Origin: Jaltomata sinuosa
Taxonomy: Eukaryota; Streptophyta; Magnoliopsida; Solanales; Solanaceae
NCBI GenBank assembly: GCA_003996215.1
Contig: QJPP01000275.1
Coordinates: 1-64,000, forward strand
Length of the DNA: 64,000 bases
Direction of reading: 5' to 3'
Made by a program: the position numbers and the translations under genes. A model generated the notes under the pieces. That model was not told the DNA's origin. It searched no databases and saw nothing but the letters and a program-made list of their open reading frames with translations. Of the stretch, positions 47,301 through 59,300 are shown in pieces (position 1 is the first letter of the stretch; every line of letters begins with the position of its first letter).

Positions 47301-50300
47301 TATCAGTCAAGCCATCTAAGTTCCATTCATAGATTTCAGTACCACTATAAGAGGTGTTAGTCTGGTTCCAATCACGTTCCTCAATCAATACATCTTGGGG
47401 GGTTGGTCTAGAATAATAATACGTTTGCATACTAGGTTTATAAGCAAAGCTGGTATTACCACTATTTTTCTTTGGATAGCCGCGAAGTTTATTAACTTCA
47501 AGATCAATCTGATTTTTTAAATCAAAAGTGTTTTCTATATCAGTTGCAAAACCTTCGGATAAATCGATAGGATTAGCCCCTAATTTAGAAAACTTTTTAT
47601 CAAGAAGTTCCTCTAAATCATAAAGAGGTTTGAAAACAAAACCCTGAATCTCAGGGGGTCTCTGGACATGAGTAGGGAGCTTAGAAATCTGAGTTGACGT
47701 GGAAGCTTGTTCAGAATTCTTCATATCAGTTTTTATCTGAATAACTAAAGCCGTCAATTCGTCTAATTTTTTATCAAGGGAACTAATATGCTCTCCTAAG
47801 ACTTTAACATAAAGTTCTAAATAATTATTTTGAGTGATGAGATTATTAATCTCATTTATGCTAACCGCTGCTACATCATTTTCAACAAATTTTTGAAATG
47901 CAGTAAAAGTGATACCTACGTTATTTGGTAGAACAAACGATGACTGCGGGGGATAAACAGTTTTTATAATATCACCTTTTACGTCTTTATAAGAACGTTC
48001 AAGAACATTAACGAATAAAGGTAAATAGGTGGTTATGAACCATGGAACAAAAAACATAATATGATTATGCAAAGCACAATTTTCATAAAATTCTTGCGAA
48101 ATATTATTTAGATCGTCTTCACTATAAGTGTCAAAAAACCAAATTTTAAACCGGTTCCACTTATCGTTTGAAAATTCATTTTGGATGTATTTTCTTGCCA
48201 GTGAACCTGGACTAAAATCTATTTGGTGTACATCCATCATCAAATATCATTTGGGTTGAAGTCCATTTCGGACACAGAGGGGATATCTTTATCAGAGACA
48301 TCTGATGAATTATCCTTAGTTCTAACAATATTTAACTGAGGATCAATTTTTATTTCAGCCTTTTTATTAGAGGCACTAGAAGATAAAGTGTGCAAAGAAG
48401 CAGCCCGATTTCGAGCTGGACCGTAAATAGGTTCGATCGGTGAAATATGATGCAAATCAGGCAACAGTTTATTACTAGATAAGGAACGTCTATTATAAAT
48501 AGAATTCACTGTAGGCATAAAATTATTAGAAAATGGTTGCCTATGAGAAGTATAACTATTATCCGAAAACTGAATACATATCCTTCCATCAGGATTTTGA
48601 GAAATATGGGAATAGTCGGAGTTTGTAACTGTATCAGTTACTTGACTTGGGGATATAACCGAATTTAGAGTCCATGTAGTTGGGAAATCAATTTCTTCCC
48701 ACTTAATAGGTCTCCTGGTGGGGACCTTGGACCTTGCAAAATTGGTTTCTACTAATATAGTTTGATCAGATGTATCATATAACTTACATCTTGGATTTAA
48801 AGTTGATAATAACTTAAAATAAATTCTATAAGATAAACATATCAGTTCTGAACCAGGCACGTAATTATAACCATGCGTTTTAACATTTAAAGTTAAAGCA
48901 TCTATGATATTTACATCAGAAAGTGATAACTGCAAATTGGGTTTAGTATTGAAATATACTAGGCCATAGGCCACTGTGGATTCAATCGAACCCATTAGAG
49001 ACTGTCGAAAATTGAAATTCCTAGCATCTCTAAGAGCAGCTAGAAAAGTTTCAGGTAACCCTTTAAGGATCAAAGGTTTAAAGGCAATTTGAACCATACC
49101 AATATGCAGATAGTTATAACGATGTTTATATAAATCAATATCATGTTTGTTTAACAAATGATTAGTCTGTTCAAACGAATTTAAAGCAAGAGATTGCTCA
49201 GTTGTTTTTATCAATTGTTTAGAAGAAAGCTTATCAAACCAACCATAATCGTAAATGGTTTTGATGTCAACCTTTGGAATAGTCCATTTATTAAGTAAAT
49301 CAAGGTTTTGAGGTATATCTACCTCTTCCAAACGAGTACTTTTAGTACTTATCTCCCCGAGATCCATAAAGACAGAATTGTATCTATGTCTAAAACTTCA
49401 CATCAATTTTATACATACCATGAGAGTTACCTTGCAAATCGTTTGGCCAAGCCTAGGAATAAAGAATCGATTTAGTTCAAACCCCATGTCTCATGTTAGA
49501 CTTTGGCTGCAAATCTTGGTGATGGCTAGGAAGAAAGAAACAATTTAGAACCTCATGTTTGTAGTTTTGCTGCAAAATCTTAGGAAGTCATGTGATTGCT
49601 TTCTGGTGAAATTCCTTGCGACTTCAATATTATTTTGTCTATAAAGACGTAGCAGATGAAATAATTCCAACAGTGTGCTACGACAGTTGTCACCCCCGGG
49701 GGGGAGGGAATCTATGGCCCATTAACCAAGTTTAATGTTTAAATGGACATAGCTTGCAGTTTGCCCGAGGCAAGGCACTAGATGTTATGATTTCTCTCTC
49801 TTCATCTTGTCTATGTAACTTTAGTAGATCACAGCTGTTGTAATTCCCACCTTCTTCGATACTTATCATTCCATCTGTTGCAGTTTTTACAATTGCCATC
49901 CACTTTTTCTTAGTAATTTCTGTATACCGTTATCTTGTTTTGTACAACAACAACAATAACATACCCACTATAGTCTCACAAGTGGGGTCCAGGGAGGGCG
50001 GGGTGTATGCAGACCTTGCCCCTACCCTTGCAAGGTAGAGAGGTTATTTCCGATAGACCCTTGGTAAAGAGGAGCAACAGCCCTTGTAATTCCCACCCTT
50101 ATCTTGTTTTGTATTTCCTCAAAAGTTAACGAAGTGGCTTCACGAAATTTCATACTTGTCAAAAGTAATAATTGTACTCTACTTTTTGACGTGCTTTTTG
50201 GAGTGTTATATAATTTCTCCTCTATTTTAAAATAATTTTTTTCCTTGTCAAACTAACTGATTGAAATCAACTCGGAAAGTTTTAATGAAGATCAGATGCA

Positions 50301-53300
50301 TGTATTATATTACCAAGGTAGCTATGGCGCTGAATCCCTTCATATCTACATATCTTAAGGCTGTCCAAGGTTGTATGAAGCCTAGACATTACCTTTTCAT
50401 GACCAGGTTGAAATCCTTACAGAATTCATCAATGCGGCAATGCCTTGAAATTTCTGCATGTAGTAGTTTCTGAGGCAAATCTGTCAAATAATTGATGATT
50501 TCTCTTGCAATACCTAACACAAAATCACTGAGTATTTTTTCCCTTCTTTCTAGCTAGTATGAGTGCAAAAGACACCTCAAGGCGAAGGCTGATAGAATCC
50601 TATATTTTAGTCGTTGAATGAAAAATTAAGCAATGTAAAGGCCAAGTTAGATACTAGCCAAGGAGGAATAGATTCAGGTATAATTTTTATCGCAGGTCTC
50701 TTAACATAGGTATCAGTGCAAATGGAAACACGTTAATTACATACTACAACAACAACATACCCAGTGTAATCCCACTAAGTGGGGTCTGGGGAGGGTAGAG
50801 TGTACGCAGTCCGTACCACTACCTCAGGGGCGAGGTAGAGAGGCTGTTTCCGATAGACCCCTGGCTCAAGACAAAAACAGGCTAGGAAAGACATAATAAA
50901 AGAGCACGAAATAAAAGGTAGTAACAGAAATAAGACTACCACAAAATAATACTGAAACCGATCTACCAGAAACAACAAACATCACCAAAACTCCAAGAAC
51001 AAGAAAGTACAAGTGCAACGCTACGACTACTAGTACCGACCACAAAACACAGCAAGAGTGCACTTCCTCCTACTAACCCTCTACCCTAATACACGTCCTC
51101 CACACCTTCCTATCTAGAGTCATTTCCTCGGTAAGCTAAAACCGCTCCATGTCCTGTGTAATCACCTCCCTCCAATATTTCTTCGATCTACCTCTACCTC
51201 TCCTGAAACCATCCATAGCTAACCTCTCACACCTCCGTACTGGGGCATCCGCGCGCCTCCTCATCACATGCCCGAACCATCTCAACCTCTCTTCCCGCAT
51301 CTTGTCTTCCACCAAAGTCACGCCTACCTTGTCCCGGATAACCTCATTTCTAATCCTATCTCGCCTAGTAAAACCACACATCCGTCGCAACATCCTCATC
51401 TCCGCCACCTTCATCTTTTGGATGTGAGAGTTCTTGACAGGCCAACACTCCGCCCCGTATAACATCGCTGGTCTAACCACCACTCTGTAGAACTTGCCTT
51501 TAAGTCTCAGGGGCACCTTCTTATCGCACAAGATGCCTGAAGCGAATCTCCATTTCATCCATCCTGCCCCAATACGGTGGATGACATCCTCGTCAATCTC
51601 ACCATTACCTTGGATAATTGACCCAAGATACTTGAAACTACCTTTCTTCTGAATGACCTGGGAATCCAACCTCACTATCACTTCAGCCTCAGGAGTCACC
51701 TCACTGAACTTACACTCCAAATATTCCGTCTTGGTCCTGCTCAACCTAAATCCTTTAGAATCCAGGGTCCGTCTCCAAACCTCCAACTTAGAATTTACTC
51801 CCCCGCAAGTCTCGTCAATCAAAACTACGTCATCCGCAAACAACATACACAGCACCTCAGCTTGAATTTGTCGCGTTAAAACGTCCATCACCAAGGCAAA
51901 TAAAAAAAAGTTAAGGGTCAACCCCTGGTGCAACCCCATCAATACGGGGAAATGCTCTGAGTCTCCTTCCACAGTTCTCACTCGAGTCCTGGCACCATCA
52001 TACATGTCCTTAATCGACCTAGTGTAAGCCACAGGTACCCCTCTAGCCTCCAAGCACCTTCATAGAACCTCCCTGGGAACCTTGTTGTAAGCCTTTTCTA
52101 GATCGATGAACACCAAGTGCAAGTCCTTCTTCTTCTCTCTATACTGCTCCACCAGTCTCCTAACGAGATGAATAGCTTTCGTAGTCGAGCGCCCTGGCAT
52201 GAATCCGAACTGATTCTCAGAAATAGTAACGATCCTCCTCAACTTCAACTCCACCACCCTTTCCCAAACCTTCATCGTGTGACTCAACAACTTGATACCC
52301 CTATAGTTGTTGCAATTTTGGATGTCGCCCTTGTTCTTGTACAAAGGGACCATCGTACTCAATCTCCAAGCGTCAGGCATCTTCGCTGTCCTGAAAATGA
52401 CATTAAACAACTCTGTCAGCCACTCCATACCTGCCCCGTCTGTGCTCTTCCAAAAATCCACCGGAATCTCATCAAGCCCAATCGCTCTACCCTTATGCAT
52501 CCTCCGAATAGCACCCTTAACCTCCTCATTCTTTATACGCCTACAGTAGCCATAATCGCGATGCCTCTCAGAGTGCCCCAACTCCCCCAGCTCAATGCTT
52601 CTGTCCCCTTCTTCATTCAGGAGTTTATGAAAGTATAACTACCATCTCCTCCTAATGGAAACCTCATCCACTAATACTTTGCCATCCTCATCCTTGATGC
52701 ACTTCACTTGGTCAAGGTCTCGAGCCTTCCTCTCTCTAGCTTTGGCTAGTCTGTATAACTTCTTTTCCCCACCTTTATCCTCCAATTCAGCGTATAAGCT
52801 TTCGAAAGCTGTTGTCTTTGGTGCCGTAACTGCTAGTTTAGCATCTTTCCTAGCCACCTTGTACTCCTCCCTATTCGTCCGCTTCCCTCCACATCCTTAC
52901 TCTCCACCCACTTAGCATAAGACCCCTTCTTAGCCTCCACCTTTCTTTTAATTTCTTCATTCCACCACCAATCACCTCGATGCTTGCCAGAACAGCCTTT
53001 CGAGACCCCAACACCTTTCTAGCCGTCTCCCTAATGCAACTTGAAGTCGAATCCCACATACTATTCGCATCCCCTCGACTCTCCCAAGCCCCCATAGCTC
53101 TCAACTTCTCGCCTATCTCCAGGGTACTAGCCATGGTCAAGCTACCCCACCTAACCCTTGGACGAACATCCACACCCCTCTTCTTTTTGTCCTTTTTGAT
53201 CTCCAAATCCATCACCAAAAGCCTATGCTGGGAAGAAAGATTCTCACTAGTGTGTGCTCCCAGGCACATTCCCCAAGACTCTTCTCTCTCCTACCCCTTA

Positions 53301-56300
53301 GGAGGGAGGTTTCATCTCCGATGGTCCTCCCAGCCGGAAAATTCCTTTCCAACCTTCCTCCAATCCTTTCACCAAGTTGTCACCTGTGGCAGCTTTTCCT
53401 TTTTCTTCTCTTTCAGTCTTGTTTGTCCAGTGATGGAAGGTAACACGATCTATTTTGCTAGAGGGTTCAAATCTTTCGACATTACCAGAACTGAATCTAG
53501 AGTTGAGGTGTGGTATGACCGGATAGAAAGAGGTAGAAATATGATGTGCAGATCCTCTTTTAACCAGAAGACAATGGTATGATTGTGCAATAACCTCAAG
53601 GAAGCTTCAAAAGTGAAAGGTAACTTTGTGAGGAGATGGAGGTTGCAAGATCACTTTACTCCGCATTTCTGTGCCAGAAACTTTAACAAGCAGGGGAGAT
53701 ACATTAGCATTATTAGCCTTCAAGGCAAAAGAAGATCTAGCATCATCATCCCAGAAGCATCATTTAACTCGGGATGGTTTGATTTGGCATATAAAATAGA
53801 AAAGTTCATTTAGTACAAAGCTCTTAGGCCTATTACAATCACTCCTAGAACTACTGATGAGAATATTCCTTACACGGAAGCTGTCAGAAGGAGTAAATGG
53901 ACTTCAAGAGAATTTAATGATGCACAGGCACAAGAGAATGGGGATTCTATTATTATCTCGGGAGGCGCCAGTTCTGCCCAGAATGAGATCCTTAACAGGA
54001 GCATATTTGGGCAACTTCCAGTTGAAATGTCATATTTCCCAACATTATCAGAGATCAGGAGATGGGCTACCTCAAACTGGAATCAAGCTCATGGCCTCTA
54101 TATATACGAGATGGGGAACAACAGTTTTCTATTCGAGTTTGCTTCAAAGACAACTGCCGAACATGTGCTGAAAGGTGATTGGTGGTGGAAAAAACACAAA
54201 TTTAAACTGCAGTGGTGGAATCCAAAGGTGGGGGCAGTATCATCAAGAGTAATTTTGAAGCAAACTTGGATTAGGTTGGTTGGCCTCCCTCTTCAGCTCT
54301 GGTCACATAAGGTTTTTAAGGCAGTTGGTGACCACTGTGGTGGGTGGATAAAGACAGAGGAATTAAAGGAGATGGTAGTCTGATTCCGAAGGAGGTTAAG
54401 GTGGGATTTGAAGGAATCACTTATGTGATTCAGATCTGGAACGAAGCTCCGGTGAGGATCCTTGATGGAGAAGAAGAGGGGAAAGCTTCGGACCCCTGGG
54501 TATTAAAGGACAATCCAGCTATCTTGTCTGACTATCCTATGATTGCAAAATCTGTAGGTCATGTGGGCCCTTCAAAGGCTTTTGAATTTTTAAATACCCC
54601 ATGTGACTTCCCACGTGCTGCTGGGAACCCTGGAAATAATAATAAACATGGGTTTTTTAAAAAGAATAAGAAAGTTTTGGGCCCAGATCTATTAGCCCAA
54701 AACATTTCAGATCTGGGTGCTTATTTCAGGCCCAACAAGGAAGGGATGTTGGACCCTTTAAATGAGGAAATTAAGGCCATTCACTATCCTATTGAACAGA
54801 TGAACAAACAACTGGGAGCCCCAGTAGCGGAATCAAGAATTACCGAGGGAGAGAAAAACATAGAGGAAAGTCAGGGAGAGTCATCAGAGGATGAAGATGC
54901 TATGTCCATTATTCAGGTTAACTGCCAGTGGGCTTTGGAGGAGCATGCAATAGATAAATTACAGTCGAAAGAGAAAGAGATTGACAAGGCTATCAACATA
55001 GAAGAGGCAATCTCATTAAATTCTCGAAAGTAGACAGCGGAAAGGGACTCAATTTCATCAATCAGTCCAAACAAAGAATCTAAACTTGATCAATCACTGA
55101 AGCTGATAGAGGTCTTAGAAACAACACATCACTGCGAGGGGAAGGAGATGCTTGAGGTCACAATACAATTGGAGCAGTATTCTGAACCTTTTCCACTTCA
55201 AATCGATGATACTTTTCGTGAAGAAGATATACAGGAAAGGGCAAATCTATGGGTGCAGCTGAATATTATCAAACTTAGTCAAATGTTTGGGGCTTCTTTC
55301 AAGGGTTGCAAAGAAGAGGTGTATGTTCTTTTAATGAAACTGGACCAAATAAGAAGCAAGGAGAAGATCAATGTGGATATTTTGAAGGAGGGACGTAAGG
55401 ATATTGTAATTTCAAAGGAAGTAAGAAACTTGCAATTCGATGTGAAGTTCAAAGACAGGGAGCCAAGAGGCAAGGGGAGGAGACCACCTATTCCTGATCT
55501 ATGAAACTAAAAATCATTTCTTGTAACGTGAGGGGGCTAAACAGGGCAGATAAGAGGTGTTTGGTTAAACATTTAATCCAGCAATGGGGGGGGGGGGGGG
55601 GGAAATATCTATGTGTTGATTGAAACAAAGTTGCAAGGAGATGTCAAAAACTTGCTTGGGGAATTATGGGTTAATAGATGGGTGGATGAGGTACCTATGG
55701 AGGCTAGGGGCAGTAGTAGAGGGATCTTAATATTATGGGATAAGAGAGAGTGGAAGGGGGAAATGATAGAGGTGGGTGGACAAGTGATCACCTGCAAATT
55801 TATAGGGATAAATCAGGACCTGACTTGGTTCCTTCGTGCAGTTTATGCAGATTGTAATAAAGTGGTCAGAAGAGAGCTTTGGTGGGAATTAGCAGCTAGC
55901 AGAAGCTTTTGTGATGGGCCTTGGATGGTTTGTGGGGACTTTAATGTAACAAGATTTGTAGCAGAAAGAGCAAATAGTTACAGAATCTCAGGGGCTATGG
56001 CTGAGTTCTCTGAATGTATTAATGACTTAGAACTGGTAGACCCTCTTTTATTTGGAGGGTCTTTCACTTGGAGAAGGGGGGATAACCACAGTAGTGCATC
56101 CATAATTGACAGATTCTTTTATTCTCCTGATTGGGAGGATGTTGCATTAAAGGTTAAGCAAAGCATATTACCTAAGCTGGGCTCAGACCATAATCCAATT
56201 CTGTTAACGTGCGGGGATTGGGAGTTCAAGAAGACTTATTTTAAATTTGAAAATTGGTGGCTGCATGTGGAGGGGTTCAAGGATAAGGTGAGAGTTTGGT

Positions 56301-59300
56301 GGAGCTCATTTCCAAGTGTGGGCAGACCAACTTATATTCTTGCTAACAAACTTAAGCTTCTCAAGGTAAAGCTAAAGGTTTGGAACAGGGAAAATAGAGT
56401 GAATTGGAAGCAGAGGAAAGAGGAGATTTTACAACAGATAGGTTCATTGGAAACTAACACGGGAGGAAAGAACTCTTACTGATGATGAGCTTATTCAAAA
56501 AACTCACCTAGCCTTAGAGTTTGAAAAAGTGGCAAAAAGGGAGGAGATAGCATGGAGACAGAGATCAAGAGTACAATGGTTAAAGAATGGAGATAAAAAC
56601 ACCAAGTACTTTCACAGAATGGCCAATGCTCGTAAGAGATATAACTCCATCGACTCACTTGAAGTGGATGATCACATCATCACTGAGCCAATGATATCCA
56701 GTGTGCTATTGAGAGCTATTATCAGACATTGTACAAAGAAACTGAAGAATGGAAACCTGAGTTGCTTATACAGGATGTACTAGTAATTTCCCCAGAGGAT
56801 CAGTCATGACTACAGAGGAATTTCGAGGAGGAGGAGATCCTAGAGGCTATAAAGTCTTGTGCTATTGACAAGGCCCCGGGACCTGATGGTTTTCCCCTGT
56901 GCTTCTATCTTATTTTTTGGGACATGGTCAAGGCAGATATTTTGGGCACTTTGCAATACTTCTATGAACATCAGGTGTTTGAAAGAAGTTTTAATGCTAC
57001 CTATGTAGCTCTTATCCCAAAGAAACCAGGAGCAGTGGAATTGAGAGATTTCAGGACAATAAGCCTCATCACTGGGATCTACAAAATAATTGCAAAAGTC
57101 CTGGCAGAAAGAATGAAAAGGGTGATAAATAGTTTGGTAAACAAACACCAAACGGCCTTTGTCAAGGGTAGGAAGATCATGGATGCAACACTTATAGCAA
57201 GTGAATGCGTGGACTCAAGACTCATAGGGGAAGTACCAGGGGTTATGTGTAAGCTCGACATTGAAAAGGCTTATAATCATGTTAATTGGGAGTATCTTTT
57301 GAACATTCTCAAACAAATGGGGTTTGGGGATAAATGGTTAAAGTGGATAGGCTTCTGTATTAAAACTGTTAGGTTCTCTGTTCTTGTGAATGGAGAACCT
57401 GTTGGTGTTTTCCCTTCTGAGAGGGGTCTCAGACAGGGTGATCCTCTATCTCCTTTTCTCTTTATTTTAGCCATGGAAGGATTTAGCAGTATGGTGAGGA
57501 TTGCTATGCAAAATGATTGGTTGAGAGGTTTCAAGATAGATGGTGGAAGGGAGGGGGAGGGGGAGCTGGAAATTTGTCATTTGCTTTATGCGGATGACAC
57601 AATTATTTTCTGTGGAGCAAATTAAGTATATTAGAATGATGTTACTAGTTTTTGAAGCTACATCTGGGCTAAGAGTAAACTGGAGGAAAAGCAACATCTT
57701 CCCTGTAAAGGAAGTGAACAACATTCAAGTTTTGGCTGACATTCTAGGGTGCAAGGTGGACAAAATGCCTACAGTTTACCTAGGTATGCCTCTAGGTAGT
57801 AGACACAAGGCTGTGGAGATCTGGGACAGTATCCTAGAGAAGACAGAGAAGAGGTTAGCTCAGTGAAAGGCACAATACTTATCACTTAGGGGGAAAGTCA
57901 CTTTGATAAACTCTGTTTTGGATTCTCTCCCTACCTATGTGATTCTTTTTCCTATTCCTTCCAGTGTGGTGAAGAAGCTAAATAAATTGAGAAGAAACTT
58001 TTTGTGGAAAGATAATAAGGAGGGAAGGGGTTACAATTTAGTAAAGTGGGAAGTAGCACAGTTGTGTAAAAATCAGGGTGGACTTGGCATAAGGAACCTA
58101 AAAATACAAAATAACTGCCTTCTGATGAAGTGGTTATGGAGGTTCAGTGTTGAGGAATCAAATTTGTGGAGAGAGGTTATATTGCATAAATATGGTCAAA
58201 ACAATCCTTGGAGCTCAAATGTGGTTGACACAACTTATGGTGTGGGAGTTTGGAGAACAATTAGAGCTCTCTGGACAAAACTGCATGGAGATACTAGCAT
58301 CAGGGTGGGAAATGGCATTAGAACCAGGTTCTGGAAGGATGTATGGATTGGCCAATCAACTCTTCAAGATTCCTTTCCAGACTTAATGGTGTTGTGCAAC
58401 AATCCAGAAGTTACTATCAGCGAATGTTGGACTCCTCAAGGTTGGAATATTGTTTTCAGAAGGCATCTAAACGACTGGGAAGTGGAGTGAGTGGCCTCCC
58501 TCTTAACAGAGATTGGGGCTTTCACCGGTACAACTAATGAAACAGACTCTTTAAGATGGAGACATAACATGGATGGAAAATTTTCCGTCAGTAGGTTATA
58601 TAAAAAGGAGAATAGGGTAGAGCAAGGGGAGGGGAAAAGGATCTGGAAGAATATTTGGAGAAGTATGGCACCAACAAAAGTGAAATGTTTCACTTGGTTG
58701 GTGGCAAAGAGGGCCTGCCTCACTCATGAAGTATTGCAAAAGAAGGGGAGGACAGTAGTAACCAGATGTTTTTTGTGCGAGGAGACCGGTGAGACTAATA
58801 GTCACCTATTCTTGCATTGCAGATTCACTGCCCAGTTATGGAGCATGTTCTTTAACCTCACAGGGATAGAGTGGACAATGCCGGAACACACTGCAGACCT
58901 AATGAGCTCTTGGATTAGAAGAGGAGGAAGCAAAAGTCAGAAAAAATGGTGGAGAATAATACCTTCCTGCATATGGTGGACTGTATGGAAGGAGAGAAAT
59001 GGGAAATGCTTTGAAGATAAAATTAAATCCATTCATGATGTGAAATGGAATTGCCTAGTTTCTCTATTTTTTTGGTGTAAAGAGAACAGTATAGAGGAAG
59101 TAGATGATATGGTAGATTTTTTAGGAGCTCTGTAAATCTAGATTATTACCCTTTCTGTAAAACTTTTTGGAGGTGGCCAGCATATCCTTAATGCTGAGGA
59201 ATACAATAGTACCAATTTAAAAAAAAAGAAAATATTCTCACTAGGTAAAACCTTACAGTCTTTACAAAGACCTCTATCACCCGTCCTAAGAAGCAAAAGG

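Larger units (their letters stand above)
33027..49425. mobile_element. Endogenous pararetrovirus block 2 (solendovirus-like, in ISA1 intron 11)
   Basis: About 16.4 kb, roughly two genome equivalents, built from three partial copies. Copy D (33464-38531, +): coat, protease, RT, RNase H, ORF4. Copy F (38664-41505, +): movement N-part joined to RT, RNase H, small ORF, ORF4 N-part. Copy E (49367 to 41506, -): movement, coat, protease, RT, RNase H, small ORF, ORF4, promoter, leader, in natural order. A movement-protein fragment (33027-33463, -) sits at the left edge. All large genes carry stops, frameshifts, insertions or cuts. The right edge near 49425 is uncertain: 49375-49425 looks like a diverged, oppositely oriented leader scrap. 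Confidence 0.88.
53251..59233 (+). mobile_element. L1-type LINE, near full length, inserted in the RTE LINE
   Basis: Flanked by an 11-bp target duplication ATTCTCACTAG (53240-53250 and 59234-59244), with an A-rich 3' tail (59217-59233) just before the right copy. Two ORFs overlap at 55501-55504. It lies in the RTE endonuclease ORF, between PSEN and the SSQH segment, on the opposite strand. Confidence 0.9.

Noticed and set aside
32891..49440. Simple target-site duplication around EPRV block 2
   Set aside because: Only a GAGTTACCT word is shared between the edges, with the SINE interrupted on one side only; too weak.
52117..52638. 173-aa plus-strand ORF
   Set aside because: Opposite-strand shadow of the RTE reverse transcriptase.
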